Shown piece after piece: positions 1-9,080 of a DNA stretch of 64,000 nucleotides. Location: NCBI RefSeq assembly GCF_023229695.1, contig NZ_JALNYS010000015.1, positions 23,087-87,086 of the forward strand, read 5' to 3'. Position numbers and translations under genes: made by a program. Within the stretch, counting starts at the first letter, position 1, and each line of letters opens with the position of its first letter. The DNA is from Sulfuricurvum sp. GTDB taxonomy: Bacteria; Campylobacterota; Campylobacteria; Campylobacterales; Sulfurimonadaceae. The notes below the pieces were generated by a model. It was not told where the DNA came from and did not search any database. It saw only the letters and a list, made by a program, of their open reading frames with translations.

Positions 1-312
1 CGCGGATACGGTATGGCCGAAGCGCCGCGCGGCGCACTGGGACACTGGGTCCGGATCGAGGAGGGGAAAGTCGCCAATTATCAGGCGATCGTCCCCTCTA
101 CCTGGAACGCCGCCCCGCGCGATTACAAAGGGCGCAGAGGAGCCTATGAGGCCAGCCTGATCGGGACAAAGGTCGCCGATCCCGACCAGCCTCTGGAGAT
201 TTTGCGTACGATCCACAGTTTTGACCCGTGTATCGCGTGTGCGGTTCATATTGTCGATACGAAAGGGAAAGAACTCGGGGTCTATCGGGTCGATACCCTC
301 TGCGCCGTCTAA
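1..312 (+). CDS. hydB: NiFe hydrogenase large subunit, C-terminal part
   Basis: This is the last 103 codons of the large subunit of a membrane-bound, quinone-reactive uptake [NiFe] hydrogenase; the gene begins before the window. The C-terminal nickel-ligand motif DPCIACAVH is present, its two cysteines binding the NiFe site. It is followed by a 20-residue tail starting IVDTKGKEL, which the family's maturation protease removes after the histidine once nickel is in place. The cognate protease lies two genes downstream (hydD). The upstream motif RGALGHW is also typical of the family. It is the first visible gene of the hydB-hydC-hydD-hydE-hypF run. Confidence 0.96.
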   Translation, partial: RGYGMAEAPRGALGHWVRIEEGKVANYQAIVPSTWNAAPRDYKGRRGAYEASLIGTKVADPDQPLEILRTIHSFDPCIACAVHIVDTKGKELGVYRVDTLCAV

Positions 313-322
313 GGGGGCTGAA

Positions 323-1024
323 ATGAAAAACACCTATACAACAGTCAAGCGGATGAGCGGCGCGATGCGCATCATCCACTGGGTCAATGTCATCTCCGTT
401 ATCGCGGCGGTGATCACGGGCCTCTATATCGCCCATCCCTATTATCAGAGTTTTATCGCCGACCCGGCGGTGGACAAATACGTCATGGCGTGGAACCGGT
501 GGATCCATCTGATGGGGGCGATTCTCCTCGACATCACCTCGGTCGTCGTCGCCTATCTCTACTTTTTCAGCCGTTTTGAAAAAGCGTACAAAAAACTGAT
601 CCCTTCACTCGACAATATCCGGGAGTTCGGACAGGTTTTCATCAATCTTTTGACCCTCAACCGGAAAAAAGAGTTCAGTTCAGAACACGGTGACAGTTTT
701 AACGCCGTTTATTTCGCTATCATGCACCTGATGCTTATCTTTATGCTCCTCAGCGGGTTGCAGATGTACGTGCAGGGGTTGGAATCGGGAATCAGCAGTA
801 TCGGCGCATGGTGGCCGCTGATGCTCCATCTGGCGACCGACTGGACGCTGGTCGTATTCGGCGGAAACATGGAGGTACGGATCGCCCACCATATGACGAT
901 GTGGTGGATCGTGGCATGGGTGATGTTCCATGTCTATTATCAGGTCTGGAGAACGATCTTCTGGAAAGAGGGTGATATTGCCATCGTTATCGGCGGTACC
1001 AAGTTTGTAAAAAAAGGGAATTGA
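323..1024 (+). CDS. hydC: Ni/Fe-hydrogenase b-type cytochrome subunit
   Basis: Integral membrane dihaem cytochrome b that anchors the hydrogenase and passes electrons from H2 oxidation to the quinone pool. The protein is 233 residues with about four hydrophobic helices. Histidines suited to haem ligation lie in the first helix (RIIHWVNV), in MHLMLIF, and in the last helix (IAHHMTMWWIVAWVMFHVYY). The start at 323 is chosen because AAGGGGG precedes it at good spacing and it falls 10 bases after the hydB stop; an open frame upstream to 221 overlaps hydB and is not needed. Its stop overlaps the hydD start (TGATG), implying translational coupling. Confidence 0.95.
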   Translation: MKNTYTTVKRMSGAMRIIHWVNVISVIAAVITGLYIAHPYYQSFIADPAVDKYVMAWNRWIHLMGAILLDITSVVVAYLYFFSRFEKAYKKLIPSLDNIREFGQVFINLLTLNRKKEFSSEHGDSFNAVYFAIMHLMLIFMLLSGLQMYVQGLESGISSIGAWWPLMLHLATDWTLVVFGGNMEVRIAHHMTMWWIVAWVMFHVYYQVWRTIFWKEGDIAIVIGGTKFVKKGN

Positions 1025-1566
1025 TGTCAAATACAGTGGTCGTGGGTGTCGGAAATATCTTGTTTATGGATGAGGGGGTAGGGGTTTATGCGGGAAAATA
1101 CCTCGAAGAGAACTTTGCGTTCAATCCCCCGATCGATATCATCGACGGCGGTGTTTTGGGATTCAAACTGATGACCTATTACCAGTCGTACGATCGGGTC
1201 ATTATCCTCGATACCGTGACGATCGACGATGAGGCCGGCAGTATCTACCATCTTCCCGCCGATGCGCTGATGGGGCTGGGGAGCTATCGCCAGACGGCCC
1301 ATGAGGTGGAGGTGGTCGAGATGCTGGAGATCTGTTCCCTACTCGATAAAATGGCGGACGTCAGCGTCGTCGGGATCATCCCGCACGATATCCAAAGCGT
1401 CGTCATTGATCTCACCGATCGGGTCAAAGGGCAGTTTGACCCCTATATCCAAACCGTATTGGGGGTATTGCGCGATGCGGGAGTCGAGGCTACGCCGAAA
1501 GAGGAGGCCAAATCGTTGAACCGGATTATCAATGCCTACGCCAATCCGACGATGGCGGCATTTTAA
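1024..1566 (+). CDS. hydD: Hydrogenase maturation protease
   Basis: Endopeptidase of the HyaD/HybD/HycI family that trims the C-terminal extension of the hydrogenase large subunit after nickel insertion. The 180-residue protein opens with VVVGVGNILFMDEGVGVY, containing the conserved GN and the acidic residue that senses nickel. DGGVLGFKL holds a second conserved acidic residue, and the histidine in TAHEVEVVEML matches the third metal ligand. The ATG at 1024 overlaps the hydC stop. Its substrate motif is visible at the end of hydB in the same operon. Confidence 0.94.
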   Translation: MSNTVVVGVGNILFMDEGVGVYAGKYLEENFAFNPPIDIIDGGVLGFKLMTYYQSYDRVIILDTVTIDDEAGSIYHLPADALMGLGSYRQTAHEVEVVEMLEICSLLDKMADVSVVGIIPHDIQSVVIDLTDRVKGQFDPYIQTVLGVLRDAGVEATPKEEAKSLNRIINAYANPTMAAF

Positions 1567-1569
1567 CCT

Positions 1570-3468
1570 ATGGCATTTATTCTCCGTTTCGCCGATGCGT
1601 CGCATCAGCTTCTTTATCCCCGGTATTTGGGTGCGCTTGCCCGCAAAGTTAGGATCAATGCCCGGATCATCAAAGAGAAAAACTCAGTTGTCTGCGCTTT
1701 GGATGAGCGCAGCGGGGCTCTTGAGTCTTTTATGGAGATTCTCTCTTCATCCGCCCCTTCGTCGATCTTTCTGGGTTCGGTGACCCACGCGTTCGATGAT
1801 GAAGCGGTGGATGAGCAGAGCGGTGCGCAACGCGCTTTGCCTCTGGGCCTCGGTTTGTGCCCCTCCTGTACCCGCGAGATGCTTGATCCTGCCGGTGCGC
1901 GCTACTATTACCCCTTTACCTCCTGCAACCACTGCGGCGGTCAATATGCCTTTTTTGAACATTATCCGTATATCAGGGAAAATACCCGTCTCTCCTCTCA
2001 TAGTGCATGCCCCTCCTGTGAAGAAGAGGCTAAGGAAGCGGGGTTTCGTGAGGGGTATCCGCAGATTAGCTGCAACGAATGTCCGATCCCGGTAAGATTT
2101 GAGGGGATGAGCGCCCGCAGCAGCGTCGAATACCGCCGCCTTTTCAAACATGCCGCACACCTCATTTCGCAAGGGAAAAAAGTGAGTATCAAAAGTACCC
2201 TCGGAAAGCGGCGGTATGAGTTGTGCACTCGGGAGGCGGAGACCCTCATGATCTGCGATATGACAAAAATCACCGACTATCTGGCGGTGATTGATGAGGA
2301 GCTAAATGCCCTTACGGCCATCGAGCGGCCGATCCTCCACACGGCACTCAAAGACGAAGCCCTTCAGCAGATACTGGGGGAGAGCCGGGATGTCAAATGC
2401 CCCGATGACGGGTTTGCCCTTCTGCTGGCACGGGAGCTTCGCGAAGCGGGCATCGGTGTGGTCAGCTATACGGAAAATTTTGAGGGCTATGATGCCGAGA
2501 TGACGTTCGATCCGGAGACGAATGTCCAAAGCGATCTGCACCTCTTCGTCAACAAAGAGGTCCGTTTTATCCAGAAAGGGGAGCGGGTCTCCTTTCCGGC
2601 ACACTTTCCTGCCGCCCATCCGACCCTCAGCGTCGCCCATGGATTGGTCTATGTCGCACAAGGCGGGGGGGAGCTTATCGATCAGACGGGACGGTTCGCT
2701 TCGGCTGCGGGGAGCCGTCTGTCGGTTTTGGAGGGGGAGCCGTTTGAGCTGAACCATTCGAACCGCCGCGATTTTTCTCAGGATGAGGGGTCGTTCATGG
2801 CGGTCCTTGCCGAACATGACGCCCTCTCTTGCAGTGCGGTCGGGGTCCATTTCGATGAGAGCATCTCGTTTTTGTACTACAACGGCAAGCGTCTGGTCCG
2901 TGCGGTCCCCTCGATCACGTTTCACCATGCGTCGCTCATCGAATCGCTGAAGAGGCTGCGCGAGGGGTCTGAGCGTTTGGTCGAAAACTGCCGCCATAAA
3001 CGCCCCGAGGTGTTTGCCGCATTGGAGAAGATCGAATCGGCTCCGTGCAGCGTGTTTGAAGCGGCCGCGATGATCATCGGTCTCGATCACCCCTCGTTGG
3101 ATGCGTTGATGCGCGAATCGCTCCGTTTTAACGGCAAGGGGGGGACGCAGATCGACATCAAAAGCACCGACAGCCGTTTCGACCCCGTCGTCTTTTTGGC
3201 GAGCATCCTGAGTTATGTTTTGGCCGATGTCCCGAAGAGCCTTTTATGTTATTCGATCTTTGAGTCGCTGGGGGATTATTTTGGTGATATACTCACCGAA
3301 TTGAAACAGCGTTCAAAAGCACAAGAGACGGTGATCTGCGGAGCGGCGATCGCAAACCAGAGTCTCTACAGCCGCATGATGCGCAATCTCAAAAACACGT
3401 CGCCGTTAGCGGCACGCAGTTTTCCGATCGGGAGAGAAAATGGAGTCATCGGCGGGATCTATCTCTAA
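1570..3468 (+). CDS. hydE: HydE, HypF-like hydrogenase accessory protein
   Basis: A 632-residue protein that follows hydD in the campylobacterotal hydABCDE operon. It resembles HypF without the N-terminal acylphosphatase domain. Residues about 97-200 carry four Cys pairs (CPSC, CNHC, CPSC, CNEC) like the HypF zinc fingers, and the end (ANQSLYSRMMRNL) resembles the Kae1-like carboxyl end of HypF. The family is needed for hydrogenase activity in relatives such as Wolinella and Helicobacter, but its reaction is not something the sequence settles. It starts 3 bases after hydD, and its last 29 bases overlap the start of hypF in another frame. Confidence 0.85.
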   Translation: MAFILRFADASHQLLYPRYLGALARKVRINARIIKEKNSVVCALDERSGALESFMEILSSSAPSSIFLGSVTHAFDDEAVDEQSGAQRALPLGLGLCPSCTREMLDPAGARYYYPFTSCNHCGGQYAFFEHYPYIRENTRLSSHSACPSCEEEAKEAGFREGYPQISCNECPIPVRFEGMSARSSVEYRRLFKHAAHLISQGKKVSIKSTLGKRRYELCTREAETLMICDMTKITDYLAVIDEELNALTAIERPILHTALKDEALQQILGESRDVKCPDDGFALLLARELREAGIGVVSYTENFEGYDAEMTFDPETNVQSDLHLFVNKEVRFIQKGERVSFPAHFPAAHPTLSVAHGLVYVAQGGGELIDQTGRFASAAGSRLSVLEGEPFELNHSNRRDFSQDEGSFMAVLAEHDALSCSAVGVHFDESISFLYYNGKRLVRAVPSITFHHASLIESLKRLREGSERLVENCRHKRPEVFAALEKIESAPCSVFEAAAMIIGLDHPSLDALMRESLRFNGKGGTQIDIKSTDSRFDPVVFLASILSYVLADVPKSLLCYSIFESLGDYFGDILTELKQRSKAQETVICGAAIANQSLYSRMMRNLKNTSPLAARSFPIGRENGVIGGIYL

Positions 3469-5713
3469 ACGGATCGTTATTACGGTACGCGGCCGTGTAC
3501 AGGGGGTCGGTTTTCGCCCCTTCGTTTATCGTGAAGCGAAGCGTTGCGGGATCAAAGGGTATGTGACCAACACGGCAGAGGGGGTCTATATCGATGCGGA
3601 GGGGGAAAATCTGGATGATTTTACCGCCGCGCTTCGTTGTGCTTACCCTGATCGTGCCCGAATGGATTTTGTCGAGATCACGGATGCCGATCCTTTGGGC
3701 TATGCCGATTTTGAAATCCGTGAAAGTATTGAGGGGCCCGGTACGGCTGTGATTCCGCTTGACACGGCGCTTTGCCGGGCGTGCGAGGCGGAGATGGATG
3801 ATCCCGCGAACCGCCGCTACCGCTATCCCTTTATCAACTGCACCGATTGCGGTCCGAGGTATACGATTATCCAGACTCCCCCCTACGACCGCGTCCGAAC
3901 CTCCATGAAAAAATTTGTCATGTGTCCCGAATGCACTGCGGAGTACAGCGATCCCGAATCGCGCCGCTACCATGCCGAACCCATAAGTTGTCCGAAATGC
4001 GGTCCACAGTTACAATTTTTTGATAAAAATGGAGAAGTGATTACAGGTAATCCGATCGAATCGGCGGCGAGGATGCTGCATGAGGGGAAAATCATCGCCC
4101 TCAAGGGGCTGGGGGGATTTCATCTGATGTGCGATGCGACCTCCGATGCGGCGGTCGAGAAATTGCGGCTGCGCAAACGCCGCCCCGGCAAACCGCTTGC
4201 GGTGATGTTTGCGTCACTGGAGCGGATTCGCGAATGCGCTGCGGTCGATGAGGAGGAAGCGGCATGGATCGAGGGGGAGATAAAGCCGATCGTGATTCTA
4301 CGCTCCCTGTCCAATACGATCCTCAGTCCCCGCGTCGCTCCGCTAATTCGCCGTATCGGCGCGTTTCTCCCCTATACTCCGCTTCACCGTCTTTTGTTTG
4401 AGCATATCGATTTCCCCCTCGTCGCGACGAGCGCGAACCGCTCCGAAGAGCCGATCATCATCCGTCAAGAGGAGATTGTAGCGTTGTTAGGTGATGTTGT
4501 GGACGGAATACTTGACCACAACCGTACCATCGTCAATGCTCTCGATGACACGGTGATACAGGTTGTTGAGGGGCGAAAAGTGACGCTTCGGATGGGGAGG
4601 GGGGCGGCTCCGTGGTCGCTTTCGTTAGAGAAGCCTATCGATATCCCGACCTTATCGGTCGGGGCTCACCAAAAAAGTGCCGTTGCGGTCGCGGCCGAGA
4701 AGACGGTGCTCCTCGGAGGGCACATCGGCGATCTGGGATCGCTTGAAGCGGACGGTTATTTTGAGCGGACAATCAAAACTCTGAAACGATTTTACGATTT
4801 CATTCCGCGCCGTCTTATCGGAGACCTCCACCCGCATTACAGCTCCAGCCGCTACGTTGTTTCTGCAACGGTTAAGGAAAAAGTTTTTATTCAACACCAT
4901 TATGCCCATATTTTGGCCTGCATGGCGGAGTACGGTCTGAGGGAAAAAGTGGTCGGGTTTGCGTATGATGGGACCGGGTACGGGGAGGATGGCCGTATAT
5001 GGGGGGGAGAGGTGATGATCGCCGATCTTCACGGGTATGAGCGGATCTACACCCTCAAACCCTTTGCTCTGATCGGCGGAGAGAGGGCGATCAAAGAACC
5101 CCGCCGGATCGGATTGTCGCTGCTGTTTGAACGCTTCACCCTCGATGAGGTGCTTTGCCTGAACTCCCCGTGTGCGGAGGCGTTTATGAGTCACGAAATA
5201 CGGCAGATGCACCATATGTGGCAAAAAGGGATTAATTCCCCGATGAGCAGTTCGATGGGGCGCCTTTTTGACGCGGTTGCGTCGCTGGGGGGATTTATCC
5301 AGACTCTTGATTATGAGGGGCAGGGGGGACTGGTAATGGAGAGCTACGTCGAGGATCGCCCCTATACGCCGTTTGGATTTGCGTTGAGGGAGGGGGAGAT
5401 CGATGTGACGGAGATGATCGGTGAGATCATCGACATCGAACACAACACCGTTGATAAAGAAGCGGCCAAAAAAGAGATCGCCGGACGTTTTATTTCCACC
5501 GTTGCTGCGATCATTGTCAAAATTGCCGATGGGTATCCGGCTCTAAAAGTTGTCATCGGCGGCGGGGTCTTCCAAAACCGGGAGGTGATCCGTATGTTGA
5601 TCCATGGCTTCGGAGATCGAGAGTTTTATGCCCAGTGCGACACCCCGATCAATGACGGATCGATTGCGCTCGGACAAGTATGGTGGGGGATTCATAATGG
5701 ATGCGGTGATTAA
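3440..5713 (+). CDS. hypF: Carbamoyltransferase HypF
   Basis: HypF makes the thiocarbamate on HypE from carbamoyl phosphate and ATP, the precursor of the CN ligands of the NiFe centre. The 757 residues show the full order. An acylphosphatase domain comes first (RVQGVGFRPFVYREA, about 12-95). Paired zinc fingers follow (CRACEAEMDDP, CTDCGPRYT, CPECTAEY, CPKCGPQ). Next is a YrdC-like domain (about 205-390) and then a Kae1-like domain with the metal-binding HHYAHILA. The ATG at 3440 lies inside the hydE end and is preceded by GGGAGA. A convergent gene ends only 5 bases downstream, so the rest of the hyp genes (from 11204) are displaced by inserted DNA. Confidence 0.96.
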   Translation: MESSAGSISKRIVITVRGRVQGVGFRPFVYREAKRCGIKGYVTNTAEGVYIDAEGENLDDFTAALRCAYPDRARMDFVEITDADPLGYADFEIRESIEGPGTAVIPLDTALCRACEAEMDDPANRRYRYPFINCTDCGPRYTIIQTPPYDRVRTSMKKFVMCPECTAEYSDPESRRYHAEPISCPKCGPQLQFFDKNGEVITGNPIESAARMLHEGKIIALKGLGGFHLMCDATSDAAVEKLRLRKRRPGKPLAVMFASLERIRECAAVDEEEAAWIEGEIKPIVILRSLSNTILSPRVAPLIRRIGAFLPYTPLHRLLFEHIDFPLVATSANRSEEPIIIRQEEIVALLGDVVDGILDHNRTIVNALDDTVIQVVEGRKVTLRMGRGAAPWSLSLEKPIDIPTLSVGAHQKSAVAVAAEKTVLLGGHIGDLGSLEADGYFERTIKTLKRFYDFIPRRLIGDLHPHYSSSRYVVSATVKEKVFIQHHYAHILACMAEYGLREKVVGFAYDGTGYGEDGRIWGGEVMIADLHGYERIYTLKPFALIGGERAIKEPRRIGLSLLFERFTLDEVLCLNSPCAEAFMSHEIRQMHHMWQKGINSPMSSSMGRLFDAVASLGGFIQTLDYEGQGGLVMESYVEDRPYTPFGFALREGEIDVTEMIGEIIDIEHNTVDKEAAKKEIAGRFISTVAAIIVKIADGYPALKVVIGGGVFQNREVIRMLIHGFGDREFYAQCDTPINDGSIALGQVWWGIHNGCGD

Positions 5714-5718
5714 TGGGT

Positions 5719-7587
5719 TTAAAGTGCTTCTATCTCTTTACGTATCTCTTCCACTTTTTTCTCTAACTTCATCGCTTCAAAGAGATGTCGGCTAAGGAGA
5801 TAGTGCGTTTTGGCTTCTTTGGGATTATGTTGCAGTTTATGGATTTTGGCTATGTCTTTTAAGGTTTCGGCTTCTAAATAGATGTATTTATTTTCCTTGG
5901 ATATTTTCAGAGCTTCATGACAATATTTAAGAGCATTTTCATAATCGCCAGCTTTTAGATAGGTGTCTCCGATATTGCCCAATATATTGGCAATGCCGTT
6001 TTTTTCGTCGATCTCTTTTTTAATTTTTAAAGCATCGTTTTGGTATCTTAGAGCGATTTTAAACTCTTGCATCTCCCTATAGATATTGCCGATACTTCCT
6101 AACGAAGCTGAAATACCGCTTTTATCGCCAGTCCCTTTATAAGTCTTTAAAGCATCATTTTGATATTTTAAAGCGGTTTCAAATTCTTGTAATCCTTGAT
6201 AAACATTTCCAAAACTTCCTAATATCGAAGCAATCCCAAGTTTATTGCCGATCTCCTTTTCAATTTTTAAAGAGTCATTTAGGTATTCCATTGCAGCTTT
6301 AAATTCTTCTAATTCAAGATATAGCTTGCCAATATTTCCTAATACTGTAGCAATTCCATGCTTATCACCGATTTCTTGGTGAATTTTCAAAGCATCATTT
6401 ATGTACTGCAGAGCAGTTTGAAATTCTCCTAAATTTTGATAGATAGCTCCAATATTTCCTAATGCTATAGCAATTCCATTTTTATCCCCGAACTCTTTTT
6501 CTATCTTTAACGCGTCATTTTGGTGTTGTAGAGCCATTTCAAACTCACCTAATCCCATATGAATATTACCGATACTTCCTAACGAAGCTGAAATACCGCT
6601 TTTATCACCAATCTCTTTATGTATTGTTAGCGCATCATTCTGGTATTGTAAAGCAGTTTTATATTCGCCTAACTTGAAGTATATATTTCCAATATTTCCT
6701 AATGAAATTGCGATGCTGTTTTTGTCATCAATCTCTTTATAAATCTTTAAAGAGTCATTGAAGGACTTCAATGCAACTTTTAGCATCCCAAGACCGGAGT
6801 AAGCATTCCCACTATTAGAGAGTGAATTAGCCTCTCCATATTTATCTTTCATTTTTTTGTGTAAGTCCAATGCTTCGCGTTGAAATTTTAAAGCTTTCTG
6901 ATAATTCCCAAGATTATTATAGGTCATCCCTATGTTGCCTAAAGTGTATGCTTTTTTACCCTTATGATTATTGGTGTAGCTTAATGAGAGGTTGAAGTAT
7001 TCCAAAGCGAGATTGAAATTACCTATATTGTGGGCTTCCAAAGCAATATTTGTTGTTAAATCATAAAGAATATTATTGTGTTTGAGATCGGAGAGTAGAT
7101 ACTTTTCGTAGTCAGCTATGGCTTTTTGTAGTTTTTCGTCTTTTACTTCAGGGATATATGAAAAAGAGTGGTCATTAAACGAGTACGAAAATTTTACCGT
7201 AGAGAACAAGTCTCCGGCTTCACACTTGAGGTATTCCAGCAGTTCGTTTGAGAGAATGACCACTATCTTTATATTTTTGAGATAGATGAAATCTCTTTGA
7301 AACTGTAATCCGGCGACAACAGCCTTTGGATTGTTATGACCATAGATATTGGCAAGAAAAAAATCATTTTTATTATAGCACTCGTTGTTGGCTAATTCTC
7401 GTAAAATTTCATTTTCAAAAGTAAAAAATTTGAGAGCAAAATTAGTTATAAGGTGCTCTTGAAACTCATCGGCTAATCTTTGCGTATCGACGCCGACCAA
7501 CAATATCCCATTGGCATTTGAAACCCTTTTGATATCGGATTCAAGTCTTTTTAGGGCAACTCTGTCTTGGGGGAGGAGTGATTGCAT
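5719..7587 (-). CDS. TPR-repeat protein with inactive STAND-like N-terminal domain
   Basis: A 622-residue protein. The first ~150 residues look like a P-loop NTPase fold that has lost its Walker A lysine: GILLVGVDTQRLADEF sits where a P-loop would be, and a later strand with LSNELLEYLKCEAGDLFS matches the pattern seen in inactive STAND domains fused to TPRs. From about residue 190 there are some eleven 40-residue tetratricopeptide repeats with consensus LGNIGNIYxxLGEFxxALQY. Such proteins usually bind a protein ligand. It lies 4 bases after the ATPase gene on the same strand and is probably co-transcribed with it. Base composition is far more AT-rich than the hyd/hyp genes, pointing to acquisition. 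A role in a conflict or signalling pair is inference. Confidence 0.7.
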   Translation of the reverse strand: MQSLLPQDRVALKRLESDIKRVSNANGILLVGVDTQRLADEFQEHLITNFALKFFTFENEILRELANNECYNKNDFFLANIYGHNNPKAVVAGLQFQRDFIYLKNIKIVVILSNELLEYLKCEAGDLFSTVKFSYSFNDHSFSYIPEVKDEKLQKAIADYEKYLLSDLKHNNILYDLTTNIALEAHNIGNFNLALEYFNLSLSYTNNHKGKKAYTLGNIGMTYNNLGNYQKALKFQREALDLHKKMKDKYGEANSLSNSGNAYSGLGMLKVALKSFNDSLKIYKEIDDKNSIAISLGNIGNIYFKLGEYKTALQYQNDALTIHKEIGDKSGISASLGSIGNIHMGLGEFEMALQHQNDALKIEKEFGDKNGIAIALGNIGAIYQNLGEFQTALQYINDALKIHQEIGDKHGIATVLGNIGKLYLELEEFKAAMEYLNDSLKIEKEIGNKLGIASILGSFGNVYQGLQEFETALKYQNDALKTYKGTGDKSGISASLGSIGNIYREMQEFKIALRYQNDALKIKKEIDEKNGIANILGNIGDTYLKAGDYENALKYCHEALKISKENKYIYLEAETLKDIAKIHKLQHNPKEAKTHYLLSRHLFEAMKLEKKVEEIRKEIEAL

Positions 7588-7591
7588 CGCT

Positions 7592-8866
7592 TTAGTTTAA
7601 ATTCTCTGCGATGATAGGGTTGATGTCATAATAAACGGTTCCGTTAAAATAGGCAAATACCAAACCGTCTTTGATCGTCTTTGCCAACGATGAGTAATCT
7701 TCTTCATTTTCGATCTTATGTGTCTCTTTTATCTTCTTTAAAAAGTCTGAATTGATCTGTGTCCGAGAGGCGTAGTGACCTTTTAAGATTTCCATGGCAC
7801 TTTTAATTTCATCGACATCTACTTTATCGGTTTCGAATATATCGATCGCTTCCGTTGATGCTCTTTGTATGATCTCTAACAGCTGTCGGATATTCCCACC
7901 GCTCATTTGGACGGCCAAATCGATCGCTTCGGGTGTCATAAGTGCACTGTTCTCGATTCTTTTCTCAATAAGCACTTTTAATTTATCAATATTTTTAATT
8001 TTTCCGTCTTTGATTTCCATCGTAAAATCGATAGGTTTTATATCATTAATATCAATAACCTCTTTTAAATACAACGGCATAGTAATGATTTTAAAACATT
8101 TTACATCACGTAAAAGAGCTATGTCTTCGGTAAAAATTTTATTGATATTATCAATATTCGATAATCTTTCTAATCCATCCAGTATCAGTAAAATCTCTTT
8201 TGGAGAGTTAGACAATCTTTTGTACGCATCAATCAGAGAGTTGATGGTGTTGAGTAAATCTTTGGTTTTAAATCGGTATCTTTTTTTGGCTTCTTCACGG
8301 ATGTGTTTGTCTGTTTTGTAGATAGCACTCAGTTTGGACTCTGCACTGAAGTATGAAAAAAAGTTTGCTTTTGTAGAGAGGCTGCCTTCTACACTCCCTT
8401 GTTTTAACGTAGAGCTTGCTTCGGAAGATGTTTTTTCCAGCTCCCCTGAGCTTAATTCTTGAAGTTCTTGGAGTTTTTTTTCAAATTTATCTCGCAACTC
8501 TTTCGTCTTGGCACCGTCTAGTTTATTGTTGTCTATCAGGTCAAATCCGATAACCAGTAAAATGTCTACGATATCCACTTCAGAGATATCAAAGACCTCC
8601 ATAGCCTGAATATGACGAATTTCATAGCTCTCTTCAAAAGCTTGATTTTTATTTTTTAGGTTATTTAAAATGGTACTTTTTCCATTACCGCGCTGTCCGG
8701 CAATGAAAAAAATGTTTTGATGCATTTTATTTCTTTTTACATCACTTATAAATCTTGTCAATTTGGCATCATAAATGTTTTCAAAAAAATCATATTCATT
8801 TTCATTTAATGGTCTGTTGAATTCAAAACTGTTATACATATCTTCTAAAGTTTGTGCTTTTTTCAT
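7592..8866 (-). CDS. AAA-type P-loop ATPase paired with TPR protein
   Basis: A 424-residue ATPase with Walker A GQRGNGKST near residue 65 and a probable Walker B region LLILDGLERLSNI near 225, followed by a sensor-like stretch and a C-terminal MSGGNIRQLLEIIQ motif reminiscent of ORC/Cdc6-type AAA domains. The ATG at 8866 is preferred over one at 8890 because AGGAAA lies about ten bases before it. The stop is 4 bases before the TPR gene, so the two form one unit. The pair is AT-rich and interrupts the run from hypF to hypB. I do not recognise an exact family name; the partner of an inactive STAND/TPR protein suggests a switch or sensor complex, which is inference. Confidence 0.65.
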   Translation of the reverse strand: MKKAQTLEDMYNSFEFNRPLNENEYDFFENIYDAKLTRFISDVKRNKMHQNIFFIAGQRGNGKSTILNNLKNKNQAFEESYEIRHIQAMEVFDISEVDIVDILLVIGFDLIDNNKLDGAKTKELRDKFEKKLQELQELSSGELEKTSSEASSTLKQGSVEGSLSTKANFFSYFSAESKLSAIYKTDKHIREEAKKRYRFKTKDLLNTINSLIDAYKRLSNSPKEILLILDGLERLSNIDNINKIFTEDIALLRDVKCFKIITMPLYLKEVIDINDIKPIDFTMEIKDGKIKNIDKLKVLIEKRIENSALMTPEAIDLAVQMSGGNIRQLLEIIQRASTEAIDIFETDKVDVDEIKSAMEILKGHYASRTQINSDFLKKIKETHKIENEEDYSSLAKTIKDGLVFAYFNGTVYYDINPIIAENLN

Positions 8867-8938
8867 CTTATAAAGTTTTCCTAAACACATGTATTTTGAA
8901 TCTAAATAATAGCATTAAACGAGTTAAATAATAAGAAA

Positions 8939-9080
8939 CTGACCTTACGCACCTTTTTCAAAAGGGGCGAAATAGGTTAGTAATCTCCCGCATCGGAAAG
9001 ATGCGGGTAGCTTCAGGGGGTTGTAGGGACATCTGTCCCTGCCACTTTCTGGGCTTTGCCCAGAAAGTGCATAACATCAG
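8939..9080. repeat. MITE-like hairpin element, copy 1
   Basis: A 142 bp element whose ends, CTGACCTTACGCAC and the complement of GTGCATAACATCAG, form imperfect terminal inverted repeats. Inside are three hairpins: CCCGCATC/GATGCGGG, AGGGACa/tGTCCCT, and CACTTTCTGGGC/GCCCAGAAAGTG. A near-full copy lies at 11035-11177 in the same orientation, and partial copies lie near 44107 and 52420. No coding potential was seen. Confidence 0.75.

Noticed and set aside
5900..7000. Regular 120-bp periodicity that could suggest a CRISPR-like or satellite array
   Set aside because: The period equals 40 codons and translates as TPR units; spacing and divergence do not fit CRISPR repeats.
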